64,000 nt of DNA from CAVTWS01 sp963732655 (GTDB lineage: Bacteria; Actinomycetota; Acidimicrobiia; Acidimicrobiales; SHLQ01). Below the pieces are notes generated by a model. It had not been told where the DNA came from and made no database searches. It worked only from the letters and a program-made list of their open reading frames with translations. The stretch is taken from assembly GCA_963732655.1 (NCBI GenBank), contig CAVTAI010000001.1:558001-622000 (forward strand). The letters run 5' to 3'. Below are positions 50,269 through 58,400 of this stretch, piece by piece. The position numbers and the translations under genes were made by a program. The first letter of the stretch is position 1; the number at the start of each line of letters is the position of its first letter.

Positions 50269-50793
50269 TCAGCCCTCGACCAGCAGGGCGAGCGCCCGGT
50301 CGGCGATCGAATCGGCCCATTCGGCGACCGTCGCCGGGTCCGTACCGCCGAGCGGATGGGGCACGACGAGGATACGCGCCGAGGCCAGGCCCAACGTGGC
50401 CGCCACGGTACGGGTGAGCGTCTCGAATTGGGTGGTGGTGACGACGACGGTCGGCACGCCGAGCCGCTCGAGTTGGACGAGGTCGTGGACACTCCACGAC
50501 GTGCACGATCCTCAGTCGGCCGAGCCGGTGAGGACGACAGCGACCTCCCGGCGCAGACCTTCGAGGACCTGATCCTCACACGGGATGGCGGCATTCTTCT
50601 CGCGCCGTTCGGCCACGGTCGCTCCCGTGCGTTCGGCCAGTACGTCGGCCAACCGTCCGAGCACCACGTCGGCATTGGGTTTGCGGTTGTCCAACACGCC
50701 GATGCGGCGGCCGGCCAGTGAGCCCACCGGCGGCGCCAGGCGTGCCGGCTCCGGGCCGACCTCACCGTCGAGTCGATGTACCAGCAACGCCAT
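50269..50793 (-). CDS. UGSC-family selenoprotein (in-frame TGA read as selenocysteine, Sec94)
   Basis: Read conventionally, two ORFs appear: ATG 50793 to TGA 50512, ending LTGSAD, and a second open stretch from there to TGA 50269. They are in the same frame. Reading the first TGA as selenocysteine gives one protein of 174 residues with TGSAD-U-GSCTSWSVHD at its centre. That is the signature of the UGSC (seleno)protein family, in which U-G-S-C or C-G-S-C is conserved. The N-terminal part (GRRIGVLDNRKPNADVVL) and the C-terminal part (LVQLERLGVPTVVVTTTQF) fit the same family. AGGAG precedes the ATG by 8 nt. A SECIS-like hairpin follows the TGA. The function is unknown; a redox role for the U/C pair is likely. 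Confidence 0.88.
50482..50500 (-). promoter_or_regulatory. Candidate bacterial SECIS stem-loop after the Sec TGA
   Basis: Beginning 12 nt after the TGA, GTCGTGGA pairs perfectly with TCCACGAC (8 bp) across a GTG loop. The loop starts 20 nt after the TGA and begins with G. Published bacterial SECIS models ask for a short stem with a small loop whose first two bases include G, 16-37 nt after the UGA; this fits. Confidence 0.7.
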
Positions 50794-50817
50794 GATCTCG
50801 TCTCCTTGGGGCCGCGG

Positions 50818-51855
50818 TCATCCGGCCAGGGGCAGTGTCACACTACGGGTCATGCCCCAGCTCGGAATGACGCAGGAATGTTTGCCGGCGCCGCCGACGA
50901 CGAACACCCGGATGTTGTCGGGCGAATCGGTCATAGGGGCCGGGTGATCGTCGGGCAGCTCGTTCATCCAGCCCGACCAGGCCAGACTCCCGAACGCTGC
51001 TCGCAGCTCTCCGGCCGGGATCCGGGCCCGATCGAACAGGTACGACTGCACGTCCCGGCGCCGCCAGCCCGCCGAGGCGATGGTGGCCGCGTGCTCGGGA
51101 CAGAGTCCGACGAAGTATTCGCCCTGGCTGATGCAGGCGTTGTTCTGACCGAGCGTCGCCATTGCCGATGCCGCCTTGTCGAGGATCGGCCCCGGGGTCG
51201 AGCTCTCCATGTCGTGGAAGTTGTGGGGGTTCTCGCCGCAATGCACTGTCACGGCCGACGGCTCATCGACTCCTCGGCTCCTGGCGTACCCCTCCCAGGG
51301 CGAGGCCGTGAGGTTCTCGGCCACGCAATAGCTGTACTTGGACGGCTGTCCTTGGGTCGACGCATCACCCTCGCCGGGGGTCGCGCCCGCCAGATGGAGC
51401 AGGATCAGCCGAACCGCTCGCCCCACTGTCGCGTTGGCTCGATTCCCGGGCCCGAAGGCGCCCAGCCCACCGTTGAACCCGGCGGTGACGGCGATCTCCC
51501 CGTGCACGATCACGAGCGGCGCGACCGGGTGGGTCGTGGCATTCACACCCCGCAGGTTCAGCTCGGGCCGGGCCAGCGCACGGATCGCCGTCATGACGAC
51601 GGGCACGACCTCGGGTGGACAGCCCGCGGCTACCGCGTTGGCGGCCAGGAGGCGGCGGGTGGCGACGCCCGACCGGGGCGGCAGCACCGCGATGATCTCG
51701 TCGGGTTCGCCACCACAGGCGGCGAGGGCCGCCTCGACCCGTTCGGGGGTCGGGGCCACCAGCGGCAGGCCGTCACCCCAGCCGAGCGCGCCGAATGCGT
51801 CGGTGAGCGTCTCTGGCGACTCGTCGGCCAGCGAGAGGAGGCTGGCGTCGGCCAC
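50818..51855 (-). CDS. Conserved protein of unknown function beside the UGSC selenoprotein
   Basis: The 345-residue protein has no signal peptide, membrane segment or domain I can name. It is rich in conserved-looking motifs: GWGDGLPLVAPTPERV, FGPGNRANATVGRAVRLIL, STQGQPSKYSYCVAEN, VTVHCGENPHNFHDM, EYFVGLCPEHAATI, and a C-terminal VVGGAGKHSCVIPSWG. The several Cys and His are scattered rather than in a zinc-finger pattern. The GTG at 51855 is 1 nt after the thiolase TGA, so it is co-translated, and its own stop lies 24 bp before the selenoprotein. The fixed neighbourhood suggests it works with the selenoprotein. Confidence 0.75.
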   Translation of the reverse strand: MADASLLSLADESPETLTDAFGALGWGDGLPLVAPTPERVEAALAACGGEPDEIIAVLPPRSGVATRRLLAANAVAAGCPPEVVPVVMTAIRALARPELNLRGVNATTHPVAPLVIVHGEIAVTAGFNGGLGAFGPGNRANATVGRAVRLILLHLAGATPGEGDASTQGQPSKYSYCVAENLTASPWEGYARSRGVDEPSAVTVHCGENPHNFHDMESSTPGPILDKAASAMATLGQNNACISQGEYFVGLCPEHAATIASAGWRRRDVQSYLFDRARIPAGELRAAFGSLAWSGWMNELPDDHPAPMTDSPDNIRVFVVGGAGKHSCVIPSWGMTRSVTLPLAG

Positions 51856-51856
51856 G

Positions 51857-53059
51857 TCAGGCCGCGGACTTCTCCAGGATGTGGATACCGCAGGCCGAGC
51901 CGAGGCCGATGACGTGGGCCAGGCCCACCTTGGCGCCCTCGATCTGGCGAGGGCCGGCCTCACCGCGGAGGTGGGTGGCCACCTCCCACACGTTGGCGAT
52001 GCCGGTGGCGGCGATCGGATGTCCCTTCGACTCCAGACCACCAGACACGTTCACCGGGGTCGATCCGTCACGCCACGTGGCGCCCGAGTTGAAGAAGTCG
52101 GCTGCGCCGCCCTCTGGGCACAACATCAGGTTGTCGTAGTGGACGAGCTCCGCCGTGGCGAAGCAGTCGTGGAGCTCGACGAGGTTGAGATCCTCGGGGC
52201 CGATACCGGCCTGGTCGTAGGCCAACTTCGCGGCGTTGCGGGTCAACGTGTTGACGTTCGGCAGGACCTGGCACGCCTCCTCCCACGGATCCGTGGTGAG
52301 GATGGAGGCCGAGACCTTGAGCGCCCGGCGTTGCTGCTCGAGCGACAACGTCTTGAGCACCGATCCGCTGACGACCACCGCGGCGGCGGCACCGTCGCAG
52401 TTGGCCGAGCACATGGGCCGCGTGTTGGGGTAGGAGATCATGACATCGTTCATGATCTCTTCGAGCGTGAACCGCTTCTGGTATGCCGCCATCGGATTCA
52501 GGGTCGAGTGGGCGTGGTTCTTCTCGGAGATCTTGGCGAAGAGCTCGAAGCTCGTGCCGCCGTACTTGTGCCCATACTCGAGGCCGATCTGGGCGAACAC
52601 GCCCGGCATCGTCTCGGTGCCCAGACGACCGTCGATGGCGGCGATGGCGCCGTTCCGGCCCTTGGGGGTCCAGGTGTTGGAGTCCGCGGCTCGGCTGCCG
52701 CCGGCCAGGAGGCCCGCGCCGGCGAGCTTCTCGACGCCGACCGCCAAGCCGTAGTCGACCTCACCAGACTTCACCGCCATCACGGCGACCCGCAAGGCCG
52801 TCGCGCCAGTGGCGCACGCGTTGACCACGTTGTACACGGGGATGCCCGTCTGGCCGACCTGCTTCTGGAGTGACTGACCGATGCCACCCATACCCATCAG
52901 GTTGCCGGCGGCCATGACGCCCATCTGCTTCATCGACGCGCCGGCATCGACGAGCGCGCCGAGGGTCGCTTCCGTCGCCAGGTCGAGCGTGTCGAGCTCG
53001 GTGTGCTTGCCGAACTTCGTCATGTGGATGCCGAGGATGTAGACGTCGTCTTTGGCCAT
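51857..53059 (-). CDS. Thiolase-fold protein (SCP2-type acetyl-CoA acetyltransferase / lipid-transfer protein)
   Basis: The 400-residue protein has a thiolase fold with the acyl-accepting Cys in NACATGATAL (about residues 85-94). The active-site His is in VELHDCFATAEL and the C-terminal GLESKGHPIAATG, as in SCP2-thiolases of actinobacteria. It lacks the second catalytic Cys motif of biosynthetic thiolases (CxG); a GSACG near the end fills that place. Such proteins often pair with a DUF35 Zn-ribbon protein, which is exactly the upstream neighbour, and they act in acyl-CoA or steroid side-chain breakdown, sometimes as retro-aldolases. The ATG at 53059 is 61 bp after DUF35. Confidence 0.92.
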   Translation of the reverse strand: MAKDDVYILGIHMTKFGKHTELDTLDLATEATLGALVDAGASMKQMGVMAAGNLMGMGGIGQSLQKQVGQTGIPVYNVVNACATGATALRVAVMAVKSGEVDYGLAVGVEKLAGAGLLAGGSRAADSNTWTPKGRNGAIAAIDGRLGTETMPGVFAQIGLEYGHKYGGTSFELFAKISEKNHAHSTLNPMAAYQKRFTLEEIMNDVMISYPNTRPMCSANCDGAAAAVVVSGSVLKTLSLEQQRRALKVSASILTTDPWEEACQVLPNVNTLTRNAAKLAYDQAGIGPEDLNLVELHDCFATAELVHYDNLMLCPEGGAADFFNSGATWRDGSTPVNVSGGLESKGHPIAATGIANVWEVATHLRGEAGPRQIEGAKVGLAHVIGLGSACGIHILEKSAA

Positions 53060-53120
53060 GGCGGGGTCCTCTCTCAGGGTGCGGCCGCCGTGCGAGCGGC
53101 CGTGCGTCGTAGGGCTGGGA

Positions 53121-53516
53121 TCAGGCGGCTGGTTCGTACCCGAACGACACGGCTTCGGTGCCGGCTTCGTCGGTCCCCATGGTGAACGTCGTGAGACGGA
53201 CGTTCAAACCCGTCTTCACGTGTTCTGGGGAGGGTTCCACGTTGACCAGATTGGCCCGAACGCTCGTGCCGCCGCAATCGACGATGGCCGACACGTACGG
53301 GACCTCGATGCCGGGCGCGGCGAAGGCGACGATCGTGAAGGTACGAACGGTGCCCTCGTTACCGATGCGCACCTTCTCGAACGACGTGCCACTGCAGTTG
53401 GCACAGGCGCTGCGCCGGTCGAAGAAGCGCGCGCCGCAAGCGGAGCACTGATTGGCCTCGAGATGAGGATCGTCGCCGAGTACGAGGTAGTCGACGAGCG
53501 GGATCTGGTTCGACAT
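53121..53516 (-). CDS. Zn-ribbon/OB-fold protein (DUF35/ChsH2-like partner of thiolase)
   Basis: The 131-residue protein has a rubredoxin-like zinc ribbon (CSACG and CANC at about residues 24-42) followed by an OB-fold (GTVRTFTIVAFAAPGIEVPYV and a closing MGTDEAGTEAVSFGY). This is the DUF35 family. These proteins bind acyl-CoA and form complexes with SCP2-type thiolases or hydratases, as in steroid degradation. It is the first gene of the unit DUF35-thiolase-unknown-UGSC-SDR. The ATG at 53516 begins the family's usual N-terminal helix. Confidence 0.9.
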   Translation of the reverse strand: MSNQIPLVDYLVLGDDPHLEANQCSACGARFFDRRSACANCSGTSFEKVRIGNEGTVRTFTIVAFAAPGIEVPYVSAIVDCGGTSVRANLVNVEPSPEHVKTGLNVRLTTFTMGTDEAGTEAVSFGYEPAA

Positions 53517-53557
53517 GTGTCGTTGGCCCCTGACGAATGGCAGATGGACGAGGTCGG

Positions 53558-54031
53558 TTACTTCTTACCAGCCCGTGACGCCGTCGCCTTCTTCGGGGCG
53601 GCCTTCTTGGCCACGGCCTTCTTGGCCGGCGCCGCCTTCTTGGCCACGGCCTTCTTGGCCGGCGCCGCCTTCTTCGCCACGACCTTCTTCGCCGCCGCCT
53701 TCTTGGCCGGCGCCGCCTTCTTCGCCACAACCTTCTTCGCCGCCGCCTTGACGGGCGCCGCCTTCGCGGCCGCAACGGCCTTCGGGGCGGCCTTCTTGGC
53801 CACAGCCTTCTTGGCCGGCGCCGCCTTCTTCGCCACGACCTTCTTCGGCTCCGCCTTCTTTACGGGCGCCGCCTTCTTCGCCACGACCTTCTTCGGCGCC
53901 GCCTTCTTGACGGGCGCCGCCTTCGCGGCCGCAACGGCCTTCCTGGCCGCCGCCTTCTTCGCCGGGGCTTTCTTGGCCGGGGCTTTCTTGGCCGGGGCTT
54001 TCTTGGCCGGAGCGGCCTTCTTGGTTGCCAT
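53558..54031 (-). CDS. Lys/Ala-rich histone-like (H1-type) protein
   Basis: The 157-residue protein is almost wholly Lys, Ala, Pro and Val in KKAAPAK, KKVVAKKA and KKAVAKKA repeats. This resembles eukaryotic histone H1 tails and the C-terminal tail of actinobacterial HU, but no folded HU domain is attached. It probably binds DNA or RNA non-specifically. The ATG at 54031 has GGAGG 8 nt upstream, strong evidence for an internal start, although the frame is continuous with the nitroreductase upstream. The repeats are reflected at DNA level, so copy number may vary. Confidence 0.8.
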   Translation of the reverse strand: MATKKAAPAKKAPAKKAPAKKAPAKKAAARKAVAAAKAAPVKKAAPKKVVAKKAAPVKKAEPKKVVAKKAAPAKKAVAKKAAPKAVAAAKAAPVKAAAKKVVAKKAAPAKKAAAKKVVAKKAAPAKKAVAKKAAPAKKAVAKKAAPKKATASRAGKK

Positions 54032-54688
54032 GTCGTGATCCTCCGAGGGGGAAGGTGATGTTCGGTCGGCGGCGACGTTATCAGTGGGTCCTGGCGCCAT
54101 CGGTGATGCTCGATAGGCCCGGCCCCACCGGCCGACGTGGGCAAGGTCCTCGGGCGAGGACCGGCCGCGTGCCGCCGAACGCCCCTCCGGATCAGTGACG
54201 GAATGGCCCAGCGCGATCGTGCCGACGATCCGGCGTGATTCCGGAATGGCGAAGGCGCTCTTGAGCGCGGGTTCGCGCTCGAAGGCACCGAAATAGCAGG
54301 CCCCGAGTCCACGGTCGACGACGGCCATCAGCATGGCCATGACCGCTCCGCCCGCGTCGGCGAACCAGTACGGAACCGGCCACGCGTCACGGCTCACGCC
54401 GAGACCCGTCAGCGCCTTGTCGGGCTCCGAGTAGCGACCGACATAGGCATCGGGGTCGGTGGTCACCACCAGCAACACCGGTGCGACCAGCAAGCCGGGA
54501 AACCGGAAGCGGGCGCGGCGTTCCGGCGGCAGGGCCACGTCCCAGTACCTCGCCACGTCGGCGCGTCGGTCGAGCACCACGACGCCGACCGCCCGGCTGT
54601 TGCCTGCAGACGGCGCACACGCGGCCGCCTCCAGGACGGCGTGCAGGTCCGTGGCCGCCACCGGATCGGGCCGAAAGGCCCGCACCAT
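53558..54688 (-). CDS. Nitroreductase-family protein whose frame runs into the histone-like gene
   Basis: The first 190-odd residues form a nitroreductase FMN domain: the start MVRAFRPDPV, then ACAPSAGNSRAVGVVV, VPYWFADAGGAVMAML and GLGACYFGAFE, ending near HVGRWG. There is then no stop: about 35 non-conserved residues lead straight into the MATKKAA start of the Lys/Ala-rich gene in the same frame. Translation from here would give a 376-residue fusion. The upstream stretch LTEFATVVRRRR fits the family and would start at CTG 54724, overlapping the preceding gene's stop; the nearest standard start is ATG 54688. Either the fusion is real or the nitroreductase stop was lost. Confidence 0.72.
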   Translation of the reverse strand: MVRAFRPDPVAATDLHAVLEAAACAPSAGNSRAVGVVVLDRRADVARYWDVALPPERRARFRFPGLLVAPVLLVVTTDPDAYVGRYSEPDKALTGLGVSRDAWPVPYWFADAGGAVMAMLMAVVDRGLGACYFGAFEREPALKSAFAIPESRRIVGTIALGHSVTDPEGRSAARGRSSPEDLAHVGRWGRAYRASPMAPGPTDNVAADRTSPSPSEDHDMATKKAAPAKKAPAKKAPAKKAPAKKAAARKAVAAAKAAPVKKAAPKKVVAKKAAPVKKAEPKKVVAKKAAPAKKAVAKKAAPKAVAAAKAAPVKAAAKKVVAKKAAPAKKAAAKKVVAKKAAPAKKAVAKKAAPAKKAVAKKAAPKKATASRAGKK

Positions 54689-54720
54689 GCGGCGCCGACG
54701 AACGACGGTGGCGAACTCGG

Positions 54721-55389
54721 TCAGGGGGTGTACTTCACGAGATCTTCGGCCATGGCCCAGCCGAAGATCACCAAGGAATCGCCCGCCTCGGGCTTGAGGC
54801 CATCGAGCAGAGCGATGGTTTCGACTGACACCTTCTCGGGTTTGCTCGACTCGTGATCGAACACGCACGGCATGGACTCGGCGCGGCCGATGAACGTGCG
54901 GTCGTCGTAACTGGTCGACTCGATGCCGAACCGCTTGGCGAGACGGCGACCCCACGCTCGTTCCTCACCGTTGGCGCGGTGACCCGGACGAGGAATGATG
55001 TCGTGCAGGCCTCGCAGGGCTTCGAAACCAGCAGCATCGATCACCTGGGTGGCGATCAACACGTCCTCGTCGGGGAAGGCCAGCACGGCCCGGCGCATCT
55101 GATCGGTCAGGATCGCCTTGAGCACCTGATCGCGCCTGGAGGTGCGAGCGATCGACGCCAGACCCATCAAGACGCTCGGCGTGCCGCCGATGCGCTCCAA
55201 CGTGCAGAACGAGAAGCCCTTCAGCTTGCCGTTGTCGCTCGCTTTGGTGACGAGCACCCACGACTGCGCCTGCTTGGACAGCAATCCGACCTCGTAGGCC
55301 AGCCCGCCGGTCGCGCAGAGATCGGCCATCTCCTCGATCTCTGCATCGCTCAGCGCCGTGCAGTCCTTGGTCTCGACCTCGATGGGCAT
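54721..55389 (-). CDS. Conserved actinobacterial protein of unknown function (acyltransferase-like pattern)
   Basis: The 222-residue protein has no signal or membrane segment. Its central part (KLKGFSFCTLERIGGTPSVL, then ASIARTSRRDQVLKAILTDQ and 'DEDVLIATQVIDAAGFEAL') has a strand-helix order like GNAT enzymes, and EERAWGRRLAKRFG follows. I cannot confirm the acetyl-CoA loop. The ATG at 55389 has GGGGAG 9 nt upstream, better than the ATG 21 codons earlier. The TGA at 54721 overlaps a possible CTG start of the nitroreductase. Confidence 0.7.
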   Translation of the reverse strand: MPIEVETKDCTALSDAEIEEMADLCATGGLAYEVGLLSKQAQSWVLVTKASDNGKLKGFSFCTLERIGGTPSVLMGLASIARTSRRDQVLKAILTDQMRRAVLAFPDEDVLIATQVIDAAGFEALRGLHDIIPRPGHRANGEERAWGRRLAKRFGIESTSYDDRTFIGRAESMPCVFDHESSKPEKVSVETIALLDGLKPEAGDSLVIFGWAMAEDLVKYTP

Positions 55390-55492
55390 TCGGTACGGCT
55401 CCCCAGGGGACGTGATCCCCTCAATTCCAGCGGGCCGGAGCCCGATTCGCAACTTGTGAGGCTACCGGCGTCTGCGGCGCGCTGACGATCCG

Positions 55493-58400
55493 TCAGACCA
55501 GGACCGCGTCAGGACCGAGCAGCACTCGCAACTCGGCCACCAGGCCGTTGCCGGTGTGGACCCGGAACTGGTCAGGTAGGCGAACGATCTGACGATCATC
55601 GAGATGCAGGAAGACCATGGTTTCGCCAGGGTGCTCCACGAGGACCGTCTTGAGTTGGTCGATGACCTGGGACTGCACCGCGGCGACACCGAGTCGCAAT
55701 CGCAGCGGTGGGGTTTCGGTCATCTCGGTGATCTCCAGCACGTCGACATCCTGGGCGATGAACTTGGCCCGGTCCTCACGTTGGTCGAGTCGCCCGAACA
55801 ACACGACCACGGCGTCATCGACGAGCTTCTGGCCGTGCTCGGCCATGGTGCGAGGGAAGACCATCACCTCGATCGACGACTGCATGTCCTCGAGCTCGAA
55901 CACGGCCATCAGCTCGCCCTTGCGGGTCCACTTCTTCTGCAGGCTGGTGACGACTCCCCCGACGCGGGTCGAGACCTCGCCTTCCTCCTCGAGCAAGTCG
56001 GCGATGGTGCGTTCGGACTTGCGGGCCAGGACCGATTCCAGCCCGGCGAGCGGATGATCGGACACGTAGAGGCCGAGCATCTCCTTCTCGAACGCCAGGC
56101 GGGTCTTCTTGTCGAACTCGAGGGTCGGGATCGACGTTCGTTCGTCGAACACCGGCCCCGATTCCATCTCTCCGAACAACGACATGACGCCCATGTCGTG
56201 TTCCTTCCGGCGAGCGACCGTGTGGTCGATGATCGTCTCGTAGACGAGGAGCAACCCCTTGCGGGGATGCCCGAGGGAATCGAAGGAGCCGGCCTTGATC
56301 AACGATTCGATCGTGCGTTTGTTCAAGACGTTGAGGTCGACCCGCTCGACGAAGTCATAGAAGTCGGTGAACGGGCCGGCCGCCTCCCGTTGCCGGATGA
56401 TCAACTCGACCAGGCCGGTGCCGACGTTGCGCACCGCCGACATGCCGAAGACGATCGTGCCGGGGGAACCGGTCCCCGCCGAGCGTTCGTAGACGGGTGG
56501 TACGCCCGCCGGGAGCGACAGATCGGGCAGCGGACGGAAGTCCGACTCGGCCCGGTTGATGTCGGGCACCACGACCTCGATGCCCATCACCTTGCACTCG
56601 TTGAGGTAGACCGCCGCCTTGTCGAGGCTGCCCTTCACACTGGTGAGCAGCGCCGCGAGGTACTCGACCGGATAGTGACACTTGAGGTAGGCGATCTGGT
56701 AGGCGATGTAGCCGTACCCGTAGCTGTGGCTCTTGTTGAAGGCATAGTCGGCGAAGGGCTCGATGATCGCCCACCACTTCTCGCCCAGCTCATCGCCGTA
56801 TCCGGTCGCCGCGACGCCGTCGATGAACTTGGCCTTCTCCTGGGCCATGACCTCGCGGATCTTCTTGCCGCACGCCTTGCGCAGGTTGTCGGCGTCGGCC
56901 AGCGAGTAGCCGGCGAACTTCTGCGCCACCCGCATCATCGATTCCTGGTAGATCATCAGGCCGTAGGTGTCGCCCAGGATCGACTCGGCGTCGGGATGGA
57001 GCAGCTCGATCGGCTTCCGACCGTTCTTGCGGTCCGCGAAGTCGTTGTGCATGTTCGCTTCCATCGGGCCCGGGCGGTACAAGGCCACCAGGGCGGCGAC
57101 ATCATCGAAGCACGACGGTTGCAGGGACCGCATGAGTGATCGCATCGGGCCCGACTCGAGCTGGAAGACGCCGATGCTGTCGCCCTTCGACAGCAGATCG
57201 TAGGTGGGACCGTCCTCGAGGTCGACGTTGTCGATGTCGACCTCGACCCCGCGGGTCTGGCGGATCAGCTCCAGCGTGTCGGTGATGACGTCGAGGTTGC
57301 GCAGCCCCAGGAAGTCCATCTTCAGCAGGCCGAGATCCTCGACGCCGTGCATCTCGTACTGGGTGACGACGGGCGACTCGGTCGGGTCGACGCCGGCCTC
57401 GGGTTTGCGCTGGATGGGCAGATATTCGGTGAGGGGCTCCCTGGTGATGACGACGGCGGCGGCGTGGATGCCGTCCTGGCGACGGAGCCCCTCCAGGCCC
57501 TTCGCAACATCGATGACCTTGCGGGCGTCCTGGTCGGTCTCGTACATCGTGCGCAGCTCGCCGGCCATGGCGTAGCCGTCCTCGAACTTGGGCTTTTTCT
57601 CCAGGCACGCATGCAGCGGGGTGTCGCGGCCCATGACCAGCGGGGGCATGGCCTTGGCGATCTTGTCGCCCACGATGTATGGGTAACCCAGCACCCGTGC
57701 GGCATCGCGGACGGCGGCGCGCGCCTTGATCTGACTGAAGGTGACGATCTGGGCGACGTGGTCGCGGCCGTACTTCTCCGCCGCGTACCGGATCATCTCG
57801 TCCCGATACCGCGAGTCGAAGTCCATGTCGATGTCGGGCATGGAGATGCGCGAGGGGTTCAGGAAGCGCTCGAACAGGAGGTCGTACTCGATGGGATCGA
57901 GGTCGGTGATCCGGAGGCTGTACGCCACCGCGCACCCGGCGGCGCTGCCGCGGCCCGGCCCGACCCGGATCCCGCTGTCACGAGCGTGGCGGATGAGGTC
58001 CCAGACGATGAGGAAGTACGACGAGAACCCCATCTGGGCGATGACCTGCAACTCGAACGCCAGTCGCTCGACCGTGCGGTCATCCAGCGTGGCGCCCCAC
58101 CGCTGCTTGGCACCTTCCATGGTGAGGTGACGCAGGTAGGAGTCGCCGTCGTCGAAACCCTCCGGGATGGGGAAGTTGGGCAGTTGGGGTTTGCCGAACT
58201 CGATCTCGACCTGGCATCGCTCGGCCACCCACAACGTGTTGTCGCACGACACCTCGACATCGGCGAAGAGCCGCCGCATCTCGTCGGCCGACTTGAGGTA
58301 GTGCTCGTCGCTCGAGAACTTGAACCGATCCGGATCCGACATGAGCGCCCCCGTCTGCACGCACAGCAGTGCGTCGTGGGACTCGGCGTCGTGGCGGTGA

